Source: Sedimenticola_A sp040506425
GTDB taxonomy: Bacteria > Pseudomonadota > Gammaproteobacteria > Chromatiales > Chromatiaceae
Assembly (NCBI GenBank): GCA_965224515.1
Contig: OZ245051.1
Span: 3,658,001 to 3,722,000 of the forward strand
Length of the DNA: 64,000 nucleotides
Direction: 5' to 3'
In this document: positions 9,601 through 18,707 of the stretch, in pieces
Layout of the letters: the number at the start of each line of letters is the position of its first letter
Numbering within the stretch: position 1 is the first letter of the stretch
Notes under the pieces: generated by a model
The model's input: only the letters and a program-made list of their open reading frames with translations
The model's database searches: none
What the model was told of the DNA's origin: nothing
Position numbers and translations under genes: made by a program

Positions 9601-11346
9601 AAGATCCCCTTCACCGGAGGCCTGAAAAAAGGGGAATGCCTTATCAAACTGCTCAAAGTAACGTTGAGGAACAATCAGCCTATGGGCATTCTGACCCATG
9701 GCCTCTTCGGCAGACCAGCCAAATATCTTTTCAGCCATAAGGCTCCAGAACGATATCCTGCCCTGGGGGTCCAGCATAATGATGGCTGAATTGGCCGCAT
9801 CGGCCATTCTGCGAAACTTCTCCTCGCTCTCCTGCAGTGCCTGATGAACCAGGTTGCTTTCTGAGAGGTCCTGAATCACGGCGGTAAAGATTCGTCTCCC
9901 TTCCGAAAAACTCTCACTGATGCCCAGGCGCATGGGAAATGTACTGCCGTCCTTACGCTGCCCATCAACTTCACGGCCTATGCCGATAATCTTCTTTTCA
10001 CCGGTTTCCAGGTATCTTCCCAGGTAATGATCATGGGCCTCCCGGTGAGGGGATGGAACCAGGATACTGACGTTCTGCCCCAGAACCTCCTCAGATGTAT
10101 AACCGAACAACTGTTGCGCCGCACGGTTGAACGTCTGAACAATCCCCTGCTCATTGATGGAGACAATGCCATCAACGGCATTCTCCATAACCACGCGCAG
10201 ATAGGCTTCGGATCGCGCCACACTTTCAGACGCCTTGGTTTGGGTTCTGTAAAGAAGGAGCATGGCTGACAGGCCGAGGAGAAAAATAATAGCCAGTGCC
10301 TGCCAGATAATTTTTTTGACATCCCGATAGGTAGACAGGGCTTCTTTCTCATCAATTTCGGTGATAATGCCGATGTTCAGTTTTTCATCCCAGGCCCAGG
10401 CACCCAGAACAGTGACTCCCCTGTAATCAGCATAACCCTGTGCACTGACACCTGAACCTTCGCTCAGTACACTCTCTGCAGCGCGGGTCAAAAGCCTGGG
10501 GTGCTGCCTCTCCTCCTGAGAGAAGCGTTCCACCTTGAGCCCCAGAATACTGAACCGGTCTTTCGTTATTAGCCCCAGTTTTCTTAAATGATCGGTATAC
10601 CGGCTCCCGGTAAGCAGGTTCGCTTCCCTGTCGATGAAGTATGTCTCTCCCGTATCACCGACATAACCGGTCTGTGCAATCCGGCTGAAGTTACCATAGG
10701 GATTAAGGCGCACACCCAGCGCCGCTATCTGCTCCCCATACTGACCATACACCGGCACCAGAATGAACATGGTCGGATAACCCGGCACCATCACCCCCTC
10801 CTTGTCAGGCAGGGGCACATCTGAAGGCATTGGCGGAGCAAGCTGCCACTTACCTTCAAATACCGCCTTTAACCTGGATGGTCTGTGCTTTGCTATCAGG
10901 CTGGTCATGCCCAGGTTTGAATCACGCATGGAAGCAATATTCAGATAGTCAGGGGAGATGACGAACATACCCAGGGCATCATGTCGCTGCAGACGTTCGA
11001 AAAAAAATTTCCGCAGGTTCTGCAGCTCCTTACTTCCCTTCAATTCAGCCTGGTTACGCTTCTCCAGAAGCAGTGACTCCACATTGCGCACAAAGCCAGG
11101 ATTCGCTGCCCAGATCACAGCATCCTCGAAAAGTCCGCTAAGCCAGACATCATGTATATTTTCGCGAGAAGCCTTAACTGTAGATTTCAGGCTGTCAACC
11201 ACCTGCAACCGAAGCTGCCTCTCCACCAGGTCAAGGCCATACCAGACTGTCAGGAAAAGAGCTGTCAGAAAAACCACAATGATGGTGACCAGGCTGCGCT
11301 TGGTGACAACCCTGTCAGCGCTGGTATGGAAAGTTCCAGTCTTCAT
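6640..11346 (-). CDS. Hybrid histidine kinase: Cache, 3 PAS, HK, 2 REC, HPt
   Basis: A very large sensor kinase (1568 residues from the ATG). Order: TM near residue 20-40; extracytoplasmic Cache-like domain about 45-335 (GYVGDTGETYFIDREANLL); TM about 347-366; PAS domains about 380-495, 510-625 and 635-750; coiled coil about 755-820; HisKA with His827 (SHEIRTPMNAIIGMSH); ATPase (KDTGIGM, GGTGLGL); receivers with Asp1118 (LVDWKMPGMNG) and Asp1263 (LMDVQMPEMDG); C-terminal HPt with His1416 (YAHSLKGVAGNIG). This is a full internal phosphorelay. The ATG at 11346 forms an ATGA overlap with the upstream receptor gene, so I prefer it to the GTG 12 bp earlier. The HPt probably feeds the coupled HD-GYP regulator. 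Confidence 0.93.
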   Translation of the reverse strand: MKTGTFHTSADRVVTKRSLVTIIVVFLTALFLTVWYGLDLVERQLRLQVVDSLKSTVKASRENIHDVWLSGLFEDAVIWAANPGFVRNVESLLLEKRNQAELKGSKELQNLRKFFFERLQRHDALGMFVISPDYLNIASMRDSNLGMTSLIAKHRPSRLKAVFEGKWQLAPPMPSDVPLPDKEGVMVPGYPTMFILVPVYGQYGEQIAALGVRLNPYGNFSRIAQTGYVGDTGETYFIDREANLLTGSRYTDHLRKLGLITKDRFSILGLKVERFSQEERQHPRLLTRAAESVLSEGSGVSAQGYADYRGVTVLGAWAWDEKLNIGIITEIDEKEALSTYRDVKKIIWQALAIIFLLGLSAMLLLYRTQTKASESVARSEAYLRVVMENAVDGIVSINEQGIVQTFNRAAQQLFGYTSEEVLGQNVSILVPSPHREAHDHYLGRYLETGEKKIIGIGREVDGQRKDGSTFPMRLGISESFSEGRRIFTAVIQDLSESNLVHQALQESEEKFRRMADAANSAIIMLDPQGRISFWSLMAEKIFGWSAEEAMGQNAHRLIVPQRYFEQFDKAFPFFQASGEGDLVGKTVEVEALHKSGREFSVEIALSAVNIQGSWNAISIINDITRRKEVENELLKLSRAVEQSPATVVITDMDGSIEYVNNAFIEKTGYSREEALGQNPRILKSEHTSSDEYDGLWNTITAGREWHGEFLNKTKSGELYWESALVSPLRNTEGEITHFLAIKEDITDRKMAEEVAAHRAEELEHSNLALEKSRQAALNIMQDANSQKKRAESTLKELEASQKALREAKEVAEEASRAKSTFLATMSHEIRTPMNAIIGMSHLALQTGLDPKQRNYIQKVCNSADMLLNIINDILDYSKIEAQRMELESVEFRLEKVLDNLSNLVGLKAEEKGLEFIFNIDPEIPLALVGDPLRIGQVLVNLGSNAVKFTTQGEVIVACQAISSDSEKICLRFSVKDTGIGMSEKQQEQLFQSFTQADSSISRKYGGTGLGLVISERLVELMGGEIGFESAEGEGSTFFFTIDLGYGKAEPEVAWMLPDDLYDLNVLVVDDNGSAREILSNHLKSFGMRPDQAGSGEAALRKLGASEREGQGFDLVLVDWKMPGMNGDELVRVIHEELELDSPPLIIMVTAHDSEELKRSVEYVDLNHILIKPISPSALFDTILRSFGHITLDRDSIALEVAGKLESSTHLRGARVLLVEDNEINQELVMELLRNSGVLLTIANNGREALEILGNATFDGVLMDVQMPEMDGLEATRELRRDERFSDLPIIAMTAEAMMDDREAALEAGMNDYIAKPVNVNEMFATMAEWITPEEPAEYPAEIPLVKQPELPESLDESQLSLLEGVDTDAGLHATQGNTSLYVKLLGMFHDGQADFTTQFDTAYKEGSHKDAIRYAHSLKGVAGNIGALQLQTLARALELACKREAGPDEVNQALHLVDSELKRVLDSIQRFQEDQGVFEAHRPATMELKTLNESMLKLRKLLFANNTDAVDLVDEILQGPLAEETGDRLAGIRKLIVGYQFDSALQQMDLLITKLRQVSPSKAGKDVK

Positions 11347-14300
11347 TGATCCCGCCACACCTGGGGATACGGGACTTCACGTCCCAATAGCTTGTTGAGT
11401 TCGTTTATCTCTTCTTTAAGCTCGATCATACGTGACTCGCGATCAACCATTGTCTCGTTGAAATCAGCCAACTCCTCGCTCTTGTGCTGAAGCTCATCCT
11501 GGGCCAGTTTGCGCTGGGTTATATCCTGCACAACACCCAGCATATGCAGCGGCTCCCCGGCATCATCACGCACCACGTCGCCACGCTCCAGAAGCCACCG
11601 AACCGTGCCATCTGGCCATACCACTCTGTGCTCTACCTCAAACTCCTCACGCCCTTCCAGGCAGGCATTAACCGCAGACTGAATACTGCCCCGGTCATCC
11701 GGATGTATGGCCTTAATGAAATTTTTATACGTGCTTTCCAGTTCCCCCTCCTGATACCCGAACAGTGGTGCAATCTGATCAGACCAGTGGAGTGAACCGG
11801 TCAAAACATCCCAGTCCCAGGTGCCGATATTTGCAAAGTCGAGACTGCGCTGAAACCGCTCTTCACTTTCACGCAGTAGACTTTCATTTTTCTGACGCTC
11901 GATTATATCTTTGAAAAATACCACCACCTGGTCCATGTTCTCGTCCTTAAGGTAACTTGCCGAGATTTCGACCGGGAACTGGTAACCCCCTTTCTGGCGG
12001 GTAAACGTTTCAAAATGCAGGTTCTGGGCCTTGATGATTTGCGATGCGAGTTCTGGCCATGTTGCCTTATCCAGGTTAACGTCCAGCTCCCATATAGGCA
12101 TTCCCACCAATTCCGATTTCTGGTAGTTGGTATATATGGTCGCCTGTTTGTTGGCTGATAGAATGAGACCATCCTTCACACCAACAGTCACGAAACCTTC
12201 CGCTGTTCGCTCAATGGCTGCCTGGGCCAACAGCAGTTCCCGCTCAGCCACTCTTCTTTCGGTGATATTGATATATGACCCGAGAACCTTGGCTGGGCTC
12301 TCCTGCTCACCCATCACAACACGGTAATCGACCATACCGTATTGTCTCTCTCCATCCCTGCCGATGGTCCTGTATTCAAACCGGCCCTGGCTGGGCTGTT
12401 CCAGTTTAGCCAAACTTTGAAACCGCTTTAGCAGTCCATGCACATCGTCGGGGTGACAAAACTCGGTTAGATATCTATCCAGGTGCATATCATAACCACC
12501 CTCCCGCTCAGGGGTGGTTTTCATCATGGCAAAAAACGAATCACTGAAAGTGAAACACATTGATGGAATATCAAGCTCCCAGTACGTCATGCCGGCAACA
12601 TCGGCAGCCACAGCCAGTTGCGCCTCGCTGCGACGAATCTGTTCCTCAACCCGCTTGCGCCGGTCCACCTCTCTGGCCAGGCGGCGGTTCCAGTAAAGGA
12701 ACAGCGCCAGAACCAGCATCACCAGGATCAGAATCTGCCATATGAGGGTGTAGTCAGTCGCGTACTCATACTTTATCGACATCCAGCGATTGAATATGGC
12801 ACTCCTGTCGCTGTCGGGGATGGCATCCAGGGCCTTCTGGAGAATCCCCGCAAACAGGGGCCAGTCGTCACGCACCGCCATGGACTGGGAATTGGAATAA
12901 GGTGTCTCGCCTGATACGCGAACATTTGCAATCTGCATCTTTCCTATATAAAAGCTGGCAACAACCACGTTGCCCACATAGGCATAGATATCGCCTGATG
13001 CAACAGCTTCCAGCCCCTCCTGTGGAGAACCCACAGGCTGCAGGTTCAACTCCGGATGATCATTGACCAGCCAATCGTGAATTGCATACCCCTCGACGAC
13101 GGCTACCCGCTTCCCGCGAAGGTTATCCAGGCTTCCGATATAAGAGACGTCAGTACGGGCGAAGATATTAATTGGCATCGATACATAGGGCCGTGTGAAC
13201 AGAGAGTACTCTTCACGCTGGGGCGTGCGTGATACAGAGGCAAACATATCCAGGGACTTGTTTTTTACGCCATCCACCACATCCTGCCAGGAGATGCCGG
13301 GAGAGGGTTCGAACCGGACTCCTATCAGGGCTTCCAGGCGATTGATATAATCCAGGGACATCCCTTCGAACTCACCCTGCTCATTTACATACTCTATTGG
13401 CGCCCAGGCCGGGTCCAGGGCAAGGCGGATCACGGGGTGTTCAGACAGCCACTTATTCTCTTCAGCAGTCAGTGTAAACGTTTTGGATCCTGCCAAATCA
13501 AACAGCCATCTGTTCCGCAGTGCCTGCAGTTCCTTGGGGGCAATGGCCTGAAGAGCTTTCTCTACAGCCGAGTGCAACAGGGGACGCTCGCTGCTGATGC
13601 CGAACCGCAGTTCCAACAATCCCATGTCATCCGGGGGTAATTCACCGGCGATACCGAGGTCGCTTATCATGTGATCACGCAGGTAGAATCCGGCATGGGT
13701 GGCGTTGTCGATGTAATAGTCAGCATCATGGGAGCGTAAAGCCCGGTACGCCTGGTCAATACTGTCAACCAGAAGCAGCGGGAGATGCGGATAGTCCTGC
13801 TGGATTTTCCTGGCCTGCTGAAACCCGGAGACAAGCACCAGGCGTTTATCCCTGAAATCAGCAACCGATCTCACGGGAGGTGATCCTGCCCGGCCCACAG
13901 CCACGAAGGGAACGGTGATGACCGGTTGGGTGGAGAGAGCGTATCCGCGCTCCTGCCCACTCTCCGAGTAATCGTTGAGAATATCCACCTGACCACTTTG
14001 AAGTGCACCCAGGGATTCGCCGTAGCTAAGCCCCTGAACGCTCTGGTATTTGATACCCAGGCTGGCGGCAACCCGCTCGAACAGTTCATTCAGATAGCCC
14101 ATCGGCTGACCGTCTTTACTGAAAGTAAGCGGTGGTTGGTGTTCGATCAGCGGGACACGAAGAACAGGCAGCCCTTCCAGGTAGGCCCTCTCTTCATCCG
14201 TAAGCTGCAATCCGGGAGTACGCTCATCGTATATAAAGGCGGGGTCTAAGTGAGGATGCTCTGTTATACCCAGTTCACCGTATGTTTCCGCTATCTTTTC

Positions 14301-15176
14301 CAGACGACTGAGATTCACAGAGCCGAGGTTGTGAAACTCGGGGGCGATCATTTTCGATGTCTGTCGTGCCTCGTAGAGCAGGTGGTCACGGCTGAATCCC
14401 TGGGTGTTATAACGGTGGAGAATAAGGTCGACCATCTCCTCCTGGTGATAAACGGCATATTGCCAACCCTTGAGAACGGCCCTGATCACCTTCTGCACAC
14501 GCTGGGGATGTTCCCTGAGCTCACGCTCCGAGGTGAAGAGGTTGTCTCCGTAAAAATCGATGCCGTAATTCCGTGGATCGAGAATATTTACCTCATGCCC
14601 ATTCTCTCTGAACCAGAAGGGCTGGTCGGTGATATAGGCGACCATCGCATCCACCTTCTTCTCACTGAGGTCTTCCCGACGGTAGCTCTGGGGCACCACC
14701 TCGACTTCATCGATACTCCCCATGGCCTCCAGCAGCAGGGCGGTGACCGCGGCATCGCTGTAGCCTTCGGAATTGACCATCACCCGTGCGCCCTTCAGTT
14801 GCTGCGGGCTGTCAATGCCGGACTCTTTCAGAGTAAGCAGAACCTGGGGTGAGTGCTGGAATATCTGCTTGAGCAGAACCACAGGTTTTCCCTGCATATG
14901 TGAGAGCATAATCCCGGCATCGGCGACACCATACTCTGCTCTCCCCTCGAGGACATCATCGATGTGACTTGTTCTGGGGTTTCGCTCAAGCAGCTCTACC
15001 TCCAACCCCTCTTCCGCAAAGTATCCCTGTTCGATGGCAGCGTAATAGCCTGCAAACTGATACTGATGCAACCATTTGAATTGAATACGGATTCTTTCCT
15101 GTGAAAGGGCCATACCCGGAAACAGGAACAGAAGGGAAAGGATCAGGAAAAAGAGATTGCCAGTATTACGTCTCAT
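11343..15176 (-). CDS. Triple periplasmic-binding-domain, triple-PAS receptor without kinase
   Basis: About 1277 residues. A signal-anchor/signal peptide (MRRNTGNLFFLILSLLFLF) precedes an NMT1/THI5-like binding domain (about 28-315; RIRIQFKWLHQYQFAGYYAA), then two SBP_bac_3-type binding domains (about 335-560 and 580-800). A TM segment (LILVMLVLALFLYW) follows near 815, and then three PAS domains (about 855-975, 985-1095, 1105-1225). The protein ends in a short coiled-coil tail (SRMIELKEEINELNKLLG). No HisKA, ATPase, GGDEF or EAL domain follows: the stop overlaps the start of the hybrid kinase gene. A TTG 21 bp upstream with an AAGG site is an alternative start. I infer that it senses small ligands and signals through the coupled kinase. 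Confidence 0.85.
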   Translation of the reverse strand: MRRNTGNLFFLILSLLFLFPGMALSQERIRIQFKWLHQYQFAGYYAAIEQGYFAEEGLEVELLERNPRTSHIDDVLEGRAEYGVADAGIMLSHMQGKPVVLLKQIFQHSPQVLLTLKESGIDSPQQLKGARVMVNSEGYSDAAVTALLLEAMGSIDEVEVVPQSYRREDLSEKKVDAMVAYITDQPFWFRENGHEVNILDPRNYGIDFYGDNLFTSERELREHPQRVQKVIRAVLKGWQYAVYHQEEMVDLILHRYNTQGFSRDHLLYEARQTSKMIAPEFHNLGSVNLSRLEKIAETYGELGITEHPHLDPAFIYDERTPGLQLTDEERAYLEGLPVLRVPLIEHQPPLTFSKDGQPMGYLNELFERVAASLGIKYQSVQGLSYGESLGALQSGQVDILNDYSESGQERGYALSTQPVITVPFVAVGRAGSPPVRSVADFRDKRLVLVSGFQQARKIQQDYPHLPLLLVDSIDQAYRALRSHDADYYIDNATHAGFYLRDHMISDLGIAGELPPDDMGLLELRFGISSERPLLHSAVEKALQAIAPKELQALRNRWLFDLAGSKTFTLTAEENKWLSEHPVIRLALDPAWAPIEYVNEQGEFEGMSLDYINRLEALIGVRFEPSPGISWQDVVDGVKNKSLDMFASVSRTPQREEYSLFTRPYVSMPINIFARTDVSYIGSLDNLRGKRVAVVEGYAIHDWLVNDHPELNLQPVGSPQEGLEAVASGDIYAYVGNVVVASFYIGKMQIANVRVSGETPYSNSQSMAVRDDWPLFAGILQKALDAIPDSDRSAIFNRWMSIKYEYATDYTLIWQILILVMLVLALFLYWNRRLAREVDRRKRVEEQIRRSEAQLAVAADVAGMTYWELDIPSMCFTFSDSFFAMMKTTPEREGGYDMHLDRYLTEFCHPDDVHGLLKRFQSLAKLEQPSQGRFEYRTIGRDGERQYGMVDYRVVMGEQESPAKVLGSYINITERRVAERELLLAQAAIERTAEGFVTVGVKDGLILSANKQATIYTNYQKSELVGMPIWELDVNLDKATWPELASQIIKAQNLHFETFTRQKGGYQFPVEISASYLKDENMDQVVVFFKDIIERQKNESLLRESEERFQRSLDFANIGTWDWDVLTGSLHWSDQIAPLFGYQEGELESTYKNFIKAIHPDDRGSIQSAVNACLEGREEFEVEHRVVWPDGTVRWLLERGDVVRDDAGEPLHMLGVVQDITQRKLAQDELQHKSEELADFNETMVDRESRMIELKEEINELNKLLGREVPYPQVWRDQ

Positions 15177-15429
15177 ATTGTTCGGTTTATCGGCCAAACC
15201 TGCGCCTTCTGAAATACCAAATACTTACCAGAGTTTAGACCACTCCAGGTAGTGTACCGGCAACCTGAACGGGATAAACAACGCCCGCCTGCCTATAGCA
15301 CCCCGGACAAAGGAATTATTATCACATCTCCACTTTATACTTGTTTTCGGAATCATTACAAACTCGTGATACCGCCTTTCCATTCATACTATCTTGACTA
15401 CTATTTGGAGTATGCAGGGAGGATTCACC

Positions 15430-15888
15430 ATGACTTACAGATATCTACTGATCGCGCTGCTGAGCACCGTGATTACACTCACCGGCTGCGCACAGAACAG
15501 CCAGCGGCAGGATACAGGCATGATCATTGGCGGTATTCTCGGCGGGGCCCTCGGAAACCAGGTCGGTAAGGGCAAGGGTCGTACTGTGGCGATCATTATC
15601 GGTACCCTGGCCGGTGCCGCCATCGGAGGCTCCATCGGACGCTCCATGGACGATACCGATCGAAGAAGAACCACCCATACCCTGGAGACGGTGCGCACCG
15701 GTGTACCAAGCACCTGGCAGAATCCCGATACAGGCTACAGCTACGAGGTGACACCAACCAATACCTACGACAGCGACAGTGGTCCCTGTCGTGAGTACAC
15801 CATCGATGCCGCAATCAGCGGCAAACGTGAGAGTATTTACGGCACCGCATGCCGCCAACCCGACGGCAGCTGGAAGACCATGGAATGA
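15430..15888 (+). CDS. Glycine-zipper outer-membrane lipoprotein
   Basis: A 152-residue protein with a lipoprotein signal (LLIALLSTVITLTGC; lipobox LTGC, Cys about residue 20) and a glycine-zipper segment (MIIGGILGGALGNQVG, then GTLAGAAIGGSIG), as in the SlyB/Rcp-like 17-kDa surface-antigen family. The C-terminal part (TYDSDSGPCREYTIDA, then GTACRQPDGSWKTM) is typical of these proteins. The start at 15430 has a strong AGGGAGGA site seven bases upstream. Likely role is outer-membrane integrity; nothing more specific can be read. Confidence 0.85.
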   Translation: MTYRYLLIALLSTVITLTGCAQNSQRQDTGMIIGGILGGALGNQVGKGKGRTVAIIIGTLAGAAIGGSIGRSMDDTDRRRTTHTLETVRTGVPSTWQNPDTGYSYEVTPTNTYDSDSGPCREYTIDAAISGKRESIYGTACRQPDGSWKTME

Positions 15889-15920
15889 TGGGCTGAGAAT
15901 CGTATAATTGAGCCAGGTCA

Positions 15921-15950
15921 GCATATGCCCACAATCTGCTATGGGCATGC
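15921..15950. other. Stem-loop downstream of the lipoprotein gene
   Basis: GCATATGCCCA pairs with TGGGCATGC as a 9-bp stem with a two-base bulge. No T-run follows on either strand, so terminator function is only possible. It sits between the lipoprotein gene and frdC. Confidence 0.35.
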
Positions 15951-16002
15951 ACAATGAAACCCTAATATTGAAACAACGGGTATAAGGACGTGCGCACTCA
16001 CA

Positions 16003-16740
16003 GTGGAAACAAGAAAAAGTAGAACATCCTCACCATGGCCGGCCCGGCTCGACCTGCTGCAGAGCATGTCGGGCCTCTTTCTGGCACTGTTCATGTGGCT
16101 TCACATGTTCTTCGTCTCCTCGATCCTGCTGGGTAAGGACGCGATGTGGACGGTGGCACGTTTCTTTGAAGGCTACTTCTTTTTCGGGCGTAACCTGCCT
16201 CTTCTGGTCTCAGGCTTCGTTGCACTGATCTTCTCCCTTATTCTGCTGCATGCCCTGCTGGCCCTGAGGAAATTTCCGTCCAACTGGCAGCAGTACAGCC
16301 GGTTCTGGACCCACATGCGCGGCATGAAACATGGAGACACCACCCTCTGGCTGGTACAGGTGGCAACCGGCTTCATCATGTTTTTTCTCGCCTCCGTACA
16401 CCTCTACCTGATGTTGACACGTCCTGAGCTGATTGGGCCCTACGCCTCGGCCGACAGGGTCTGGAGCGGGCGCATGTGGCCCCTCTACCTGTTACTGCTG
16501 TTCGCCGTGGAGCTCCATGGCGTGGTTGGTCTTTACCGGCTCGCCATCAAGTGGGGATGGTTCGACTCCGGCGATCCGATGCGTACCCGCCAACGCCTGA
16601 AACGGGCCAAGATCATGATGAGCGTTTTCTTTATTGTCCTGGGGCTGTTTACCCTGGCTGCCTACATAAAGATCGGGATCGAACATGAGAACCATGCGGG
16701 CGAACGCTATACCCCTGCCTGGGTGGAGATGGAGAAATGA
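16003..16740 (+). CDS. frdC: Quinol:fumarate reductase dihaem cytochrome b subunit
   Basis: Membrane anchor of the fumarate reductase, 245 residues with five hydrophobic helices. It aligns without gaps through the core to the Wolinella succinogenes FrdC as I remember it. The four haem-ligand histidines are at 34, 83, 133 and 172 (44, 93, 143, 182 in Wolinella), and the functionally important glutamates are at 56 and 170 (66 and 180). The motifs LHMFFVSSILLG and LFAVELHGVVGLYRL are nearly family-identical. It should bind two haems b and oxidise quinol, passing electrons to FrdB. The start is a GTG. Gene order C-A-B with 4-bp overlaps is also that of Wolinella. It could run as succinate dehydrogenase in vivo. 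Confidence 0.93.
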   Translation: METRKSRTSSPWPARLDLLQSMSGLFLALFMWLHMFFVSSILLGKDAMWTVARFFEGYFFFGRNLPLLVSGFVALIFSLILLHALLALRKFPSNWQQYSRFWTHMRGMKHGDTTLWLVQVATGFIMFFLASVHLYLMLTRPELIGPYASADRVWSGRMWPLYLLLLFAVELHGVVGLYRLAIKWGWFDSGDPMRTRQRLKRAKIMMSVFFIVLGLFTLAAYIKIGIEHENHAGERYTPAWVEMEK

Positions 16741-18707
16741 AACTGATCTATACCGATGTCCTCGTCATCGGAGGCGGCCTGGCCGGTATGCGCACCGCTA
16801 TCGGCGTCAAGCGCCGTGGACTGGACACCATTGTGCTGTCGCTGGTACCTGCCAAGCGTTCCCACTCCGCCGCTGCACAGGGAGGCATGCAGGCGAGCCT
16901 TGCCAATTGCGTCAAGGGAACAGGTGATGACGAGGATGTACACTTTGAGGACACTGTGCGCGGCAGCGACTGGGGCTGCGACCAGGAGGTGGCCCGGATC
17001 TTCACCCACATGGCGCCCAAGGCGGTGAGAGAACTGGCAGCCTGGGGGGTCCCATGGAACCGCGTTAAACATGGCGACCACGACGTTGTGATCGGGGGCC
17101 AGCGGATGACCCTCAGCGCCCCTGAACAGGCCCACGGCCTTATCACTGCGCGTGATTTCGGCGGCACCAAGAAATGGCGCACCTGCTACACCTCTGACGG
17201 CACAGGTCACGCCATGCTCTACACCCTGAGTGACCAGGCTGTTGCAGAGTCAATCCCCGTACATGAGCGCAAAGAGGCGATGTCGCTGATCCATGATGGC
17301 GAGCGCTGCTACGGGGCTATCGTGAGAGATCTCATAACCGGCGAGCTGTGCAGTTACCTGGCCAAGGCAACGGTCATGGCCACCGGTGGTTATGGCAGGA
17401 TCTACGGTGTCTCCACAAACGCTGTCATCAACGAGGGGATCGGGCAGGCACTTGCACTGGAGACCGGTGTGGCGCGCCTGGCCAACCTGGAGGCTGTTCA
17501 GTTTCATCCCACGGCCATCGTACCTGCAGGCATCCTGGTGACAGAGGGGTGCCGTGGTGACGGGGGCCTGTTGCGGGACGTTGACGGCCACCGTTTCATG
17601 CCCGACTACGAACCGGAGAAAAAAGAGCTCGCCTCCCGTGACGTGGTCTCCCGTCGCATGGCTGAACATATGAGAAGCGGCAAGGGTGTGAAAAGCCCCT
17701 ACGGAGATCATCTCTGGCTGGATATCACGGTACTGGGTGCTGAACACATCGACAGAAACCTGCGGGAGGTGAAGGATATCTGCAACTATTTCCTGGGCAT
17801 TGATCCTGCGAAAGAGTGGATACCTGTTCGCCCGACCCAGCACTATTCAATGGGCGGGATTCGCACGGACCACAGGGGTGAAAGCCCCTGGCTGCAGAGC
17901 CTGTTCGCCTGCGGCGAGGTGGCCTGCTGGGATATGCACGGTTTCAACCGCCTTGGCGGCAACTCGGTTGCTGAGACGGTGGTCTCCGGCATGCTGGTAT
18001 CTGAGCATATTGCAGATTACTGCGAAAAACCCGAAAGTGCCCTCAAAGTCTCAACCGCCCTGGTCAACGACTTCCTCAATGCCGAGCAACAAAAACTGGA
18101 CTCCCTGTTCAACAACAACGGAAAAGCCTCAGCAGTGGAACTGCGCAAGCGCATGGAAACAGTACTGACCCAGAAAGTGGGGCTGTTCAGAAACGGCACC
18201 GATCTTGAACAGGCTGTCACTGAACTGCAGGAGCTTCTTCAACAGAGTAGCCAGATCAAGGTCTCGTCCAACTCACCCGGAGCCAACCCCGAGCTGGTTC
18301 TGGCCTACCGTCTGCCCCGCATGCTGAAGATCGCCATTGGCGTAGCCCTCGGCGCCCGTAAGCGGACCGAGAGCCGGGGTGCACACTACCGTGAAGATCA
18401 CCCGGAACGTAACGATCGGGAGTGGCTCAACCGCACCCTCTTTCACTGGGAGGACGAAACGGCAACCCTGCCCAGTCTCGACTATGAAGCACTGGATGTT
18501 ATGAAGATGGAGCTGCCGCCGGGCTTTCGCGGCTATGGAGCAAAGAACATCGTTGAACACCCGGACAGCGTGAAACGCCAGGATGCAGTCGACCGCATAC
18601 AACAGCAGACCAAGAAGAATCCAGGTGAAGAGCTGATGCCCATCAACCACCTGCTGCCGGAGAAGTACCGAGGACCAAATGACAGGCTGGAAGAGGATGA
18701 AGCATGA
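16737..18707 (+). CDS. frdA: Fumarate reductase/succinate dehydrogenase flavoprotein subunit
   Basis: Catalytic FAD subunit, 656 residues, the same length as Wolinella FrdA. GGGLAGMRTAIG at 12-23 is the dinucleotide fold. His43 in RSHSAAAQGGMQASL is the covalent FAD-linkage residue. His257 (VQFHPT) and Arg301 (LASRDVVSRRM) are the catalytic residues, at the same numbers as in Wolinella. It interconverts fumarate and succinate at the membrane surface. Its start overlaps the frdC stop by 4 bp and its stop overlaps frdB by 4 bp, so the three are translationally coupled. Confidence 0.96.
   Translation: MKLIYTDVLVIGGGLAGMRTAIGVKRRGLDTIVLSLVPAKRSHSAAAQGGMQASLANCVKGTGDDEDVHFEDTVRGSDWGCDQEVARIFTHMAPKAVRELAAWGVPWNRVKHGDHDVVIGGQRMTLSAPEQAHGLITARDFGGTKKWRTCYTSDGTGHAMLYTLSDQAVAESIPVHERKEAMSLIHDGERCYGAIVRDLITGELCSYLAKATVMATGGYGRIYGVSTNAVINEGIGQALALETGVARLANLEAVQFHPTAIVPAGILVTEGCRGDGGLLRDVDGHRFMPDYEPEKKELASRDVVSRRMAEHMRSGKGVKSPYGDHLWLDITVLGAEHIDRNLREVKDICNYFLGIDPAKEWIPVRPTQHYSMGGIRTDHRGESPWLQSLFACGEVACWDMHGFNRLGGNSVAETVVSGMLVSEHIADYCEKPESALKVSTALVNDFLNAEQQKLDSLFNNNGKASAVELRKRMETVLTQKVGLFRNGTDLEQAVTELQELLQQSSQIKVSSNSPGANPELVLAYRLPRMLKIAIGVALGARKRTESRGAHYREDHPERNDREWLNRTLFHWEDETATLPSLDYEALDVMKMELPPGFRGYGAKNIVEHPDSVKRQDAVDRIQQQTKKNPGEELMPINHLLPEKYRGPNDRLEEDEA

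Noticed and set aside
6640..15176. Frameshift splitting one giant sensor into two genes
   Set aside because: Each protein has its own N-terminal membrane segment and sensor domain, and the ATGA overlap is a normal coupling signal.
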